Positions 6,590-14,184 of a DNA stretch of 18,709 nucleotides are shown in pieces. Position 1 is the first letter of the stretch. Each line of letters opens with the position of its first letter. Location: positions 1 through 18,709 of the forward strand of contig JAWLDZ010000046.1 in NCBI GenBank assembly GCA_041686355.1, in the 5' to 3' direction. Below the pieces are notes generated by a model, which saw nothing but the letters and a program-made list of their open reading frames with translations, ran no database searches and had not been told where the DNA came from. Made by a program: the position numbers and the translations under genes. Source of the stretch: DSBN01 sp041686355. Its GTDB lineage: Bacteria > Spirochaetota > Spirochaetia > DSM-16054 > Sediminispirochaetaceae.

Positions 6590-7891
6590 ATGGAAAAGTT
6601 TAGCAAGGATATTCAGTTTTGGAAATTTTCTTTCTATGGATTTGTTAAAAATCTGCGTTTTTTTGACCCTTATCTGATTCTCTTTTTCAGAGAGGTAGGA
6701 ATAAGTTATTTCGAAATTGGTATACTCTTCGGTATTCGTGAAATTGCCACTAATATATTGGAGATTCCCTCCGGTATTATTGCGGATTCATATGGTCGGC
6801 GGAGGTCGATGATGGCCGCCTTTGTGGCCTATATCTTCTCTTTCCTGGTATTCTATTTTTTTCCCGCCTTTGTTCCCTATATAGGAGCAATGATGCTGTT
6901 TGCTCTCGGCGAGGCTTTCAGAACCGGCACTCATAAAGCGATGATTCTCGATTACATAACCCGCCGGGGAATAGCCGACCAGAAAGTTCACTACTACGGA
7001 CATACCCGCAGCTGGGCGCAGCGCGGATCGGCGCTGTCGGCTTTGCTGGCCGGTCTGATTGTGTTTGCCCATGGACAGTACCACCAGGTATTTCTTTACA
7101 GCATTATCCCGTATATAATCGGTTTTCTGCTTCTCAAGAGCTATCCCAAATACCTTGATTTCAGCAGCGAGACTGTCGGTGCAGGTAGCGGCCCGCAGGC
7201 GGGTGAAGAGGCGGTGAACTCAGATGAGGCTGTGGGCCAAAAAATAAAGCGCAGCTTGCGAGCTTCTGTACAGGCGACCTTACTCGATTTTCGAGATCTG
7301 CTAAAATACCGACAGTTGCGCCGTTTGATGCTGAACTCAAGCCTGTATGACGGAGTGTTCAAGACTTCCAAGGATTACATCCAGCCTATTATGCGAAACC
7401 TTGCCCTGGGCCTTCCGGTTCTGCTTGCCCTGGGTGAGCAAAAGAGGGTGGCCCTGGTAATTGGGGGTCTCTACTTTATCCTGTATATGCTTACCGCAAC
7501 GGTTTCGCAGCGAGCCGGAAAAGTCTCCGAATGGTTTAGTACTCCCGAGAAGGGGCTGAACCTTACTTACCTGGTATCGATTATAACGATGGTTGCCGTA
7601 GGGGTGAGTATGCGTTACAATGCATCCCTAGTTGCGGTGGTGTTGTTTATAGGTTTTTATGTGCTGCAAAACCTCCGCCGACCCATGACGGTTGGGTATG
7701 TCAGCGAAAAGATAAAAGGAACGGTAATGGCTACCGGCCTATCCACTGAAAGTCAGCTAAAGACTATTGTGGTGGCCGTTGCTTCACCGATTTTCGGTGC
7801 ATTAGTGGGTTCAATTGGTCTTGGATGGGCAATGTGCGCCCTAGCGGTGCTGCCGTTGGTCGCGTATCCTTTTCTGCGGGTTCAAAAATAG
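6590..7891 (+). CDS. MFS transporter
   Basis: A 433-residue multi-pass inner-membrane protein of the major facilitator superfamily. The loop between the second and third membrane segments carries motif A (G62-IIAD-SYGRRR). Hydrophobic segments are spread over both halves, with a hydrophilic central loop at about 195-245 rich in Gly, Glu and basic residues, as between the two six-helix halves. The ATG at 6590 is preferred over an in-frame TTG at 6575, which lies in the terminator T-run. No Shine-Dalgarno sequence precedes it. Substrate cannot be assigned; the motif A type is shared by drug and sugar exporters. It is followed after 43 bases by the membrane-protein gene, so it may lead the five-gene plus-strand run to 10964. 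Confidence 0.85.
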   Translation: MEKFSKDIQFWKFSFYGFVKNLRFFDPYLILFFREVGISYFEIGILFGIREIATNILEIPSGIIADSYGRRRSMMAAFVAYIFSFLVFYFFPAFVPYIGAMMLFALGEAFRTGTHKAMILDYITRRGIADQKVHYYGHTRSWAQRGSALSALLAGLIVFAHGQYHQVFLYSIIPYIIGFLLLKSYPKYLDFSSETVGAGSGPQAGEEAVNSDEAVGQKIKRSLRASVQATLLDFRDLLKYRQLRRLMLNSSLYDGVFKTSKDYIQPIMRNLALGLPVLLALGEQKRVALVIGGLYFILYMLTATVSQRAGKVSEWFSTPEKGLNLTYLVSIITMVAVGVSMRYNASLVAVVLFIGFYVLQNLRRPMTVGYVSEKIKGTVMATGLSTESQLKTIVVAVASPIFGALVGSIGLGWAMCALAVLPLVAYPFLRVQK

Positions 7892-7934
7892 AATTTTTAA
7901 GAATAAAATTAAGAAAAAAAGGGTGTAAACATAG

Positions 7935-8708
7935 ATGACAGGTTTTTTTATAAAGAAGGCGTTCTTCGATGGGTGGGACAACCTCCTTACTTTGATTGCT
8001 CTGAATGTGGGCTTCATTCTGCTTATCATTTTTTTCCTGGCAATTCCAATGATCGCCTCCGGAAGAGTAGCACTTACCATATTTATGTTGGTGCTGGTTA
8101 TATACTTGTTTCATTTTTATGCAGGGGGTGTTTCACTTTTTTTAGGCGATCTTGTATTCGATCGTGCCCCGGAGTTTAGGGATTTCCCAAGTTACATTAC
8201 GTCTACGTGGAAGCTCTCCGCCGTCTTTGGAACCATTACCACTATCCATGTGCTCATTTTGATGATTGGCTTTCCTTTTTACATCTCCTTGGGAGGTGTC
8301 TTTGGGTTGGCTGCCTTGGCAATTTTGTTTTGGGTTTCCGTGCTCTGGTGGTTTATTTCTCTGTGGATTTTTCCTGTACGGCGTCAGTTGAATACCGAGG
8401 TTAAGAAAGTTTTGAAAAAGAGTTTGATTTTGTTTTTCGACAACCCGGGTTTTTCGGTTTTTATGGGAGTATATTCCCTGATAAACTTTTTGATCTCCTT
8501 GGCTACCGCCTTTTTGGTACCCGGTATAAGTTCAATTCTCTATTCCCATCAGATAGCTTTGAAACTGTTGATGTACAAGTATGATTATATTGAAGAGCAT
8601 CCGGACACAAATCCAAAGGAGATTCCCTGGGGCGCTCTGCTGATGAACGAGAAAGAGAAAGTCGGACCGCGGTCACTGAAGGGAATGATCTTCCCCTGGA
8701 AAGACTAA
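7935..8708 (+). CDS. Uncharacterised six-helix membrane protein
   Basis: A 257-residue protein with about six hydrophobic segments: roughly 17-42, 45-73, 93-118, 120-147, 172-195 and 198-215. Short basic loops lie between them, and the C-terminal tail (about 218-257) is hydrophilic and charged, ending in an aromatic F-P-W-K-D. No transporter or enzyme motif is recognised. The overall look recalls YesL/DUF624-like small membrane proteins, but the match is weak. The start is the ATG at 7935, with GGG 11 bases upstream after an A-rich tract. The stop is one base before the CYTH gene, so the two are almost certainly co-transcribed and translationally coupled. Confidence 0.8.
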   Translation: MTGFFIKKAFFDGWDNLLTLIALNVGFILLIIFFLAIPMIASGRVALTIFMLVLVIYLFHFYAGGVSLFLGDLVFDRAPEFRDFPSYITSTWKLSAVFGTITTIHVLILMIGFPFYISLGGVFGLAALAILFWVSVLWWFISLWIFPVRRQLNTEVKKVLKKSLILFFDNPGFSVFMGVYSLINFLISLATAFLVPGISSILYSHQIALKLLMYKYDYIEEHPDTNPKEIPWGALLMNEKEKVGPRSLKGMIFPWKD

Positions 8709-8709
8709 C

Positions 8710-9240
8710 ATGGCGATTGAAGTAGAAATGAAGGCCTGGGTACAGGAGCTAGAGCGCCTCCGCGAGAATATCCGGGCAATTGCAGAGTTCCAAAACTTGT
8801 ATGAGAAACGGGATACCTATTTTTCGCGGCCCCAACAGGAAATACCGCTATTCCGCATTCGAAGAGAAGCTGATTCGAATACGGTGAACTATAAGCAGAA
8901 AGAGCGGACCGATGGGATAGAGGTAAACCGGGAACATGAGTTTCAGGTAGATGATGCCGACGCATTCATCAAGTTTTGTGAATACCTTGAGTATGGAGTG
9001 TATATTGAGAAGCACAAACAGGGTGAGCTGTACAGCTTTGAGAATGTGGGTATTGAATTAAGTTTTGTAGAGGGTTTGGGCTGGTTTGTAGAAATTGAAA
9101 TACTGGTGGACCATCAGTCGGAAGTGAGCCCTGCACGCGAGAAACTGCGTGAGGTGCTGCAGGCACTGAATGTACCGGAGGATAAGATTGAACCACGCTA
9201 TTACTACGAACTGCTGAAGGAAAAAATCCATGGGAATTGA
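8710..9240 (+). CDS. CYTH-domain protein (CyaB/thiamine-triphosphatase-like)
   Basis: A 176-residue cytoplasmic protein of the CYTH family, whose triphosphate-tunnel enzymes act on ATP, thiamine triphosphate or inorganic triphosphate. The hallmark E-x-E-x-K is at E4, E6 and K8. Further tunnel residues follow in order: F-R-I-R-R-E, Y-K-Q-K, E-H-E-F, and a late E-I-E-I strand after G-W-F-V. Length matches class IV adenylate cyclase (CyaB) relatives, so cAMP synthesis is possible, but triphosphatase activity is at least as likely in the family. The gene begins one base after the membrane-protein stop; GGAAAG eight bases upstream can serve as ribosome-binding site. It ends 42 bases before the SufC-like gene. 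Confidence 0.88.
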   Translation: MAIEVEMKAWVQELERLRENIRAIAEFQNLYEKRDTYFSRPQQEIPLFRIRREADSNTVNYKQKERTDGIEVNREHEFQVDDADAFIKFCEYLEYGVYIEKHKQGELYSFENVGIELSFVEGLGWFVEIEILVDHQSEVSPAREKLREVLQALNVPEDKIEPRYYYELLKEKIHGN

Positions 9241-9250
9241 TGGGAAATAA

Positions 9251-9289
9251 TTAATGATAGGAATTAATGATAGGAACTAATAATGGGAA
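9251..9289 (+). repeat. 13-base tandem repeats carrying the SD of the SufC-like gene
   Basis: TTAATGATAGGAA occurs twice in perfect tandem (9251-9263, 9264-9276). A third copy, CTAATAATGGGAA at 9277-9289 with three changes, contains the true ATG at 9283. Each copy has an ATG and a GGAA core, so the AGGAA of copy two serves as ribosome-binding site for the start in copy three. The ATG at 9254 opens an eight-codon reading frame ending at 9280. ATGGGAATT also occurs at 9230-9238, near the end of the CYTH gene. Confidence 0.75.
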
Positions 9290-10020
9290 TTATTGAATTA
9301 AAGAAGGTCTCTCTCTCCTTTGAGGAGCAGCAAATACTATTTGAACTGTCAATGGATTTCTGGGAAGGACATATCCATGCGGTGGTGGGTCCTAACGGGG
9401 CCGGTAAGTCTACCCTGGCTCACACCATTATGGGGCTCCCGGATTACCGCTCCCACACAGGTGATATTCTGTTTGAAGGGAAATCGATCAAAGAGCTCTC
9501 TATCGATGAGCGTGCAAAACTGGGAATTACCCTCGCCTGGCAGGAACCGGCCCGGTTCAACGGTATCAAGGTGCGGGAGTTCATCCGGCGGGCAGGGGAC
9601 AAAAGCAGCGGCACGAAGAGTCCTGAAGAGGTCATGAATATGGTCGGGCTTGATCCCGACCGATATTTGGACCGGGACGTAGATACGACCCTCAGCGGGG
9701 GCGAGCGCAAGCGGATAGAACTGGCTTCTATCGTGGCCATGCATCCTAAGGTGGTCTTAATGGATGAACCCGATTCGGGAGTAGACATCGATGCTATTCA
9801 GTCAATCTTTCATGTACTGGAATGGCTGAAGGACCATGGAACTACTGTTATCATGATCACCCACTCCGGAGAGGTGCTGAAACACGCCGACCATGCATTT
9901 TTATTGTGTAACGGTGCCCTGGTAGACAAGGGTACGGTTGAACAGTTGAGTTCCTATTTTGAGCGCAAATGTGTACCCTGTACCCACAAGAATGTTCCCG
10001 ATGAAGAGGCGCTGCTATGA
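9283..10020 (+). CDS. sufC: SufC/SmsC-like Fe-S assembly ATPase
   Basis: A 245-residue soluble ABC ATPase that drives scaffold rearrangement in iron-sulfur cluster assembly. Walker A is GPNGAGKST (36-44), the Q-loop has Q87, the signature is LSGGE (137-141), Walker B is VVLMDEPDSGVD with D161 and E162, and the switch His is H194 (ITHSG). The long D-loop phrase DEPDSGVDID is typical of SufC. The C-terminus has C230-V-P-C233, a CxxC pair. The stop overlaps the next start by four bases (ATGA), coupling it to the SufB-like gene. The absence of sufD, sufS and sufU next to it fits the two-gene minimal SMS system (SmsC, SmsB). Confidence 0.92.
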   Translation: MGIIELKKVSLSFEEQQILFELSMDFWEGHIHAVVGPNGAGKSTLAHTIMGLPDYRSHTGDILFEGKSIKELSIDERAKLGITLAWQEPARFNGIKVREFIRRAGDKSSGTKSPEEVMNMVGLDPDRYLDRDVDTTLSGGERKRIELASIVAMHPKVVLMDEPDSGVDIDAIQSIFHVLEWLKDHGTTVIMITHSGEVLKHADHAFLLCNGALVDKGTVEQLSSYFERKCVPCTHKNVPDEEALL

Positions 10021-10964
10021 GTAAACAAACCCCAGGCACGCAATCTGCAATTGATCGTCTGTTGTCAACCATTAACATGCACAGCCACTCCTTTGATGAT
10101 GGAACTGCCCATGTCGAGATCCACGGAAACCAGGTGCTGAACACCACCCTGGTGGAAGGTCTGAAGGTCGAATCGCAGGAGACCAGCAGCGGAGTAGATG
10201 TGGATATTCTGGTTGAGGCCGGAACTATAATTGAACAGCCGGTGTATTTCTGCTTCGGCATGCTGGAGAACGGACTGCAGCACATCCGGATGAACGTGCG
10301 TTTTGGTACAAAGGCCAAGGCTCACTTTATTTCGCACTGCAGCTTTTCAAATGCAACTGAAGTAGAACACATCATGGATGCTAACATTCATCTGGAACCG
10401 GGTGCGGAGTATAGGTATTTTGAGCGGCATGTGCATAGTATGGACAGCGGTATTAAAGTCATCCCGAAGGCCAAGGTGCAGCTGGAGGAGCATAGTCGTT
10501 TTGCGACCGAATTTGAGCTTATCAAGGGCAGGGTGGGGCTAATCGATATCGACTACGAAGCCGAGTGCGGCCCCCATTCTGTTCTGGAGCTGCTCTCGCG
10601 CATCAGCGGCCGTCAGGATGATATAATAAAAATTCGAGAAGCCGGCAACCTTTCCGGCGAATACTCCAGGGGTGTTCTGACCAGTAATATTGCAGTACGC
10701 AACCAGGCTCAGGCCGTAATTTATAATGAACTTACCGCTACCGCCGAGGGTGCTGTGGGTCATGTAGATTGTAATGAAATTGTACAGGATGAGGCCCAGG
10801 CGAAGGCTATTCCGATAGTCGATGTGCGTCATCCCAAAGCCCATGTGACCCACGAGGCGGCTATCGGTTCGGTCGATTCAAAGCAGCTGCAAACCCTGAT
10901 GTCCCGCGGCCTGTCGGAGGATGAGGCGGTGGAGATGATAATCCAGGGGCTGCTGCGCAAGTAG
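10017..10964 (+). CDS. sufB: Short SufB/SmsB-like Fe-S scaffold protein
   Basis: A 315-residue SufB/SufD-family scaffold, clearly shorter than a full SufB (about 480-495 residues). The repeated short strands of the family's beta-helix fill residues 30-245. Key C-terminal residues are conserved: C252 (HVDCNEI) matches E. coli SufB Cys405, and H279-E280 (VTHEAAIGS) match His433-Glu434. The closing helix DSKQLQTLMSRGLSEDEAV is the SufB/D signature that contacts the ATPase. Other Cys residues are C79, C108 and C184. It should form a complex with the SufC-like ATPase and build Fe-S clusters. The length, the preserved Cys/Glu and the two-gene layout point to SmsB rather than SufD. It is followed by a convergent gene after 39 bases with no clear terminator. 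Confidence 0.88.
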   Translation: MSKQTPGTQSAIDRLLSTINMHSHSFDDGTAHVEIHGNQVLNTTLVEGLKVESQETSSGVDVDILVEAGTIIEQPVYFCFGMLENGLQHIRMNVRFGTKAKAHFISHCSFSNATEVEHIMDANIHLEPGAEYRYFERHVHSMDSGIKVIPKAKVQLEEHSRFATEFELIKGRVGLIDIDYEAECGPHSVLELLSRISGRQDDIIKIREAGNLSGEYSRGVLTSNIAVRNQAQAVIYNELTATAEGAVGHVDCNEIVQDEAQAKAIPIVDVRHPKAHVTHEAAIGSVDSKQLQTLMSRGLSEDEAVEMIIQGLLRK

Positions 10965-11003
10965 CGTTTTGCTGCAGGGCATGGACTGTCGGCTATGGCG
11001 GTG

Positions 11004-12266
11004 CTATTTTTCTGGGGTCGCGGGGATTTCTCCAGCCTTTTGCAGGCCGAACTTGGTCAAAATTGGCCCGATCAGCTCAAAGAAGATGCTCGTTGCGGTG
11101 ACGGTGGTGATTACCGTGCTGCCGATTTCAGCTCCCCATTGTCCCAGTTCGGAAAACTCCTGCTTTACAATCAATGCCAGTCCTATAGCCACTCCGGCCT
11201 GACTGAGAATGCCCAGACCGAGGTATTTACGGATTTTAGGCTCAGCCCTGCCGATAAGAGCTCCAAGGGATGCGCCTCCGGCCAAACCGAGGGAGCGGCT
11301 TATAATATAGATTACTCCTAATAAGCCCAGGGAAGGCAGGGCCGCCACATGCAGGTTCGCTCCAGCCAGGACAAAGAACAGGACAAACAGCAGGGGCATG
11401 ACATTTGAAAGCTCGCCCTCAATTTTTTTCAGCAGACTATTGGCTTGGGTATTCACAACTATAAAGCCGAATATCATGTTGGTCAGAATAAGAGACAGAT
11501 GCAGTACAGCACTCAGCCCGGCGACAATAAACACTGAGGCAACCAGCAGAATAAACAAGTCGCGCTTGCTGGAGAGCCGCCGTGCAAGAAAGACAAACAT
11601 CAGGGATATCAAAACCCCTACCAACAGGCTCAGGGCCACTTCCAACAGCGGCGGGGTAAGGAGAGTCAAAAAACTTTCGGGAGCACTCCCGGTGGCCTGT
11701 CCCACCAGGCTCTTGGCGATTGCCGCTGCAAAGCCAAAAATTATGATACCCAGTCCATCGTCAAAACCGACCACCGAGTATAGGGCTTTGGTCAGACTTC
11801 CCCGGGCTTTATATTCCTGAATGATAGCCACCGTTCCCGCCGGTGCACTGGCCGGAGCAATAGCTCCAAAGAGAAGACTGAGCGGCAGATCGGCGGTAAA
11901 CCAGTAGACCGCCAGACTTACGAGGGTAAAGGCGAGCAGCGATTCGGTAATGATAATAATGACTATCCCGATTCCCTGCTGTTTGAGGGTGGTCATTTTC
12001 AATTCAAGGCCGATGCTGATAGCAACAAAACTTAAAGCGACTTCAGTGATAAAACTGAGTTTGTTCTGCATATGTTCACTGATAAGGTTAAACAGGCTGG
12101 GGCCCAGCAGAACCCCTACCAGCATGAAGCCGATAATCGAAGGCAGCTTTATATACTTGGTAATTTTACCGAAGTAGAGGCCCGCCAGGGTCATGATTCC
12201 AACTGTTAACAATGCGGGGAGGTTCATCGTTCCGATGGTCTGTTGTAAAGCTTGAAGTGTATTCAT
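11004..12266 (-). CDS. CPA2 cation/proton antiporter
   Basis: A 420-residue integral membrane protein of the CPA2 (NapA/KefB-like) antiporter family, exchanging Na+ or K+ for H+ across the inner membrane. About 12 hydrophobic segments fill the sequence. The substrate site is visible as the paired aspartates D169-D170 in VVGFDDGLGI, with the broken-helix motif APASAPAGT (137-145). Paired Asp is the form associated with electrogenic transport. No C-terminal TrkA-N or TrkA-C regulatory domain follows the membrane part, so control may come from the upstream EIIA-type gene, which ends four bases before this start. The end is convergent with the SufB-like gene. Confidence 0.9.
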   Translation of the reverse strand: MNTLQALQQTIGTMNLPALLTVGIMTLAGLYFGKITKYIKLPSIIGFMLVGVLLGPSLFNLISEHMQNKLSFITEVALSFVAISIGLELKMTTLKQQGIGIVIIIITESLLAFTLVSLAVYWFTADLPLSLLFGAIAPASAPAGTVAIIQEYKARGSLTKALYSVVGFDDGLGIIIFGFAAAIAKSLVGQATGSAPESFLTLLTPPLLEVALSLLVGVLISLMFVFLARRLSSKRDLFILLVASVFIVAGLSAVLHLSLILTNMIFGFIVVNTQANSLLKKIEGELSNVMPLLFVLFFVLAGANLHVAALPSLGLLGVIYIISRSLGLAGGASLGALIGRAEPKIRKYLGLGILSQAGVAIGLALIVKQEFSELGQWGAEIGSTVITTVTATSIFFELIGPILTKFGLQKAGEIPATPEK

Positions 12267-12270
12267 ATGC

Positions 12271-13086
12271 TTAGAAATCTATCGAACCGGAGGCGTACAT
12301 CAACTCTTGAGCGGTGACAAGTACTCCGGGATTATCGGCATAAGTGTCTTCAATTAAGTTGATCTGACGGATCAGGTCATTACAGCGGGATTTGGGTACC
12401 ACGGCCTGGATCAGGCGGTTGAAGGTTGAGCTGCCTTCGGTCCAATAGGATGAGAAGAGGGGTAAGCGGTTGAGGTATTCCCCGGCGTTTTGGGTTTCAA
12501 TTACCGTGAGTGAGCCCTCCACTTCGGCGGAAAGCAGCTCGAGTATCTCATCAAAAATCTCTTCTTTTTGAATATATGTGTTGATAAGCGAGTAGCCCTC
12601 GGTGTCCGGTTTCTCTTCACGGATGGTGAGGTGCTCCTTTAGGAGCTGTTCGATCTTATTTCGGTCTTGTAACCGAAGTAGGTTATCAACCGCGCCGGGG
12701 GTTTTTACCATCTTGCTGATGGCCGATAAAATTTTGATGTGCCGGTTGCGTTGCTCGGTGGGACCAATAATCAGAAAAAACAGCTGTACCGGGTTGCCGT
12801 CGATAGAGCCAAAATCAACGCCCCGTGAGCTGACCATTAAACCCAATACAAAATCATCTAAATTATCGATAGCGCAGTGAGGAATCGCCACGCCCTCACC
12901 AAAGCCGGTGCTGCCCAGAGATTCTCGCTGGTCAAGGCGTTTATACAGATCCTTGGCCTTGTACTTTGACAGAACATCTGTTTTTGCCGCCTCTTCTGCA
13001 AGCACTTCCAGTACCTGCTGTTTATCAGTGGGTTCTACATCGGTGAGAATGAAATCTACCTGTAAAGGAGTGTGCGCTGAACTCAT
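12271..13086 (-). CDS. EIIA (fructose/Ntr-type) domain fused to a small regulatory domain
   Basis: A 271-residue soluble protein. Residues about 8-155 are a PTS EIIA type-2 domain (PtsN/FruA-like) with the phosphorylation site H70 in GVAIPHCAI and the family phrases LGSTGFGEG and FFLIIGP. Residues about 165-265 form a second alpha/beta domain (YIQKEEIFDEILELL ... GSLTVIET) that looks PII-like, though it lacks the classical T-loop tyrosine motif; this is tentative. GGGGAG lies six bases before the ATG. The antiporter gene begins four bases downstream, so the protein is most likely its regulator, as PtsN controls K+ transport in enterobacteria. No EIIB, EIIC, HPr or EI gene is in the window. 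Alternative: regulation of another nearby process through phosphorylation. Confidence 0.85.
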   Translation of the reverse strand: MSSAHTPLQVDFILTDVEPTDKQQVLEVLAEEAAKTDVLSKYKAKDLYKRLDQRESLGSTGFGEGVAIPHCAIDNLDDFVLGLMVSSRGVDFGSIDGNPVQLFFLIIGPTEQRNRHIKILSAISKMVKTPGAVDNLLRLQDRNKIEQLLKEHLTIREEKPDTEGYSLINTYIQKEEIFDEILELLSAEVEGSLTVIETQNAGEYLNRLPLFSSYWTEGSSTFNRLIQAVVPKSRCNDLIRQINLIEDTYADNPGVLVTAQELMYASGSIDF

Positions 13087-13125
13087 AAAGCTCCCCTTGT
13101 TTAAATTATTACAAAACTATATGCA

Positions 13126-14160
13126 TCAGCTAATGCTGAAGTGGTACACTGATTTTCTAATATAGCGATCCCCCGGGCTAAGCACCGCATCGGGGAACTC
13201 CGGTCGGTTCACTGCGTCCGGGTACTCTTCCGGCTCAAGGCACAGGGCTGCATGGGCTTCTACCTTACCGCAGCGTGTAGCCAGATTATTGAGAAAATTG
13301 CCTGAGTAGAACTGAATTCCCGGGGATATTGTAAATACCGTCATCACCCGCCCGCTGTTTGGATCGCTGACCCGAGCCGCCGGGATGGATAGGGCGTTTT
13401 CTTGGGAGAGGGTATAACAGTGGTCGTAGCCTCCGGCTGCCTCTAAGTCTTTGCCGATCGGCTTTGGGTTTCGAAAATCGAAGGGGCTCTCTTTGACCGG
13501 AGCAATATGGCCGGTTGGAATCAGCTCTTCGTCAACCTCCACGAAGCGTTCGGAGTTCAGATGCAGCAGATGCGGGGTGATGCTGCCGCTGCACTCTCCG
13601 CTCAGGTTCCAGTAGGTATGGTTGGTAAGGCTTACCGGGGTGGGCCGGTCGGTGGCCGCTTCGTAGGAGAAGCTCAGCTCGTTCTGCTCCGAGAGCATCA
13701 CCGTCAGTTTCACATCCAGGGTCCCGGGGTAGCCCTGATCCATGTGCTCACTGGTCAGCGAAAGGCTTACTCCTGCCTCATTCTGTTTCTTTACCGGAAA
13801 GGCTTCCCAGACCCTGCGGCTGAAGCCCTGCAGGCCGCCGTGGATGTGATGCTTGCCCTTGTTATTAGTGTCAAGTTGATATTCAGTGTCGCCTAATACA
13901 AACCGGCCATGGCCGATTCGATTGGCAACCCGGCCGACGGTAGCTCCGAAGTAGGGGTGGGGGCCTTCGTAGCCTTCCAGAGAATTGAAACCAAGGGTGA
14001 TCTCATCAATCCGCCCCGAACTATCCGGTGTTTTTACCGATGTAATGCTTGCACCGTAGGTTATCAGCTTAAAGGATACTCCGTGGGAGTTTTCCACTGA
14101 AAACTCGTCCACCGCCTCTCCAGCTTTGCTTGTTCCGTAGGGTGTACGTGTAAGTTGCAT
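13126..14160 (-). CDS. galM: Aldose 1-epimerase (galactose mutarotase)
   Basis: A 344-residue cytoplasmic enzyme that interconverts alpha and beta anomers of galactose, glucose and related sugars. Family signatures run in order: YFGATVGRVANRI (70-82), HHIHGG with H107, SLTNHTYWNLSG with H181, YDHCY (245-249), PGIQFYSGN (280-288) and CLEPEEYP with catalytic base E309. H181 is the expected catalytic acid. Length is normal for GalM. GGAG lies seven bases upstream of the ATG. It follows the AAA ATPase gene after 24 bases and precedes the EIIA gene by 39. No galK, galT or sugar transporter is adjacent, so the pathway cannot be stated from context. Confidence 0.93.
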   Translation of the reverse strand: MQLTRTPYGTSKAGEAVDEFSVENSHGVSFKLITYGASITSVKTPDSSGRIDEITLGFNSLEGYEGPHPYFGATVGRVANRIGHGRFVLGDTEYQLDTNNKGKHHIHGGLQGFSRRVWEAFPVKKQNEAGVSLSLTSEHMDQGYPGTLDVKLTVMLSEQNELSFSYEAATDRPTPVSLTNHTYWNLSGECSGSITPHLLHLNSERFVEVDEELIPTGHIAPVKESPFDFRNPKPIGKDLEAAGGYDHCYTLSQENALSIPAARVSDPNSGRVMTVFTISPGIQFYSGNFLNNLATRCGKVEAHAALCLEPEEYPDAVNRPEFPDAVLSPGDRYIRKSVYHFSIS

Positions 14161-14184
14161 ATCATTGCTCCATTTTTTTTGTTT

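Noticed and set aside
9349..9788. Two minus-strand frames over the SufC-like gene
   Set aside because: They are mirror frames of the Walker A to Walker B region and carry no motif of their own.
10995..11321. 108-codon plus-strand frame at the end of the antiporter gene
   Set aside because: It overlaps the membrane-helix-rich antiporter frame on the other strand and lacks a plausible ribosome site or domain.
13126..13139. TCAGC-TAAT-GCTGA hairpin at the end of galM
   Set aside because: A five-bp stem that includes the stop codon and lacks a following T-run; it would not separate galM from the EIIA gene.
13507..13896. 129-codon plus-strand frame inside galM
   Set aside because: Antisense to conserved mutarotase motifs; composition is Ala/Gly/Val-rich as expected of a shadow frame.
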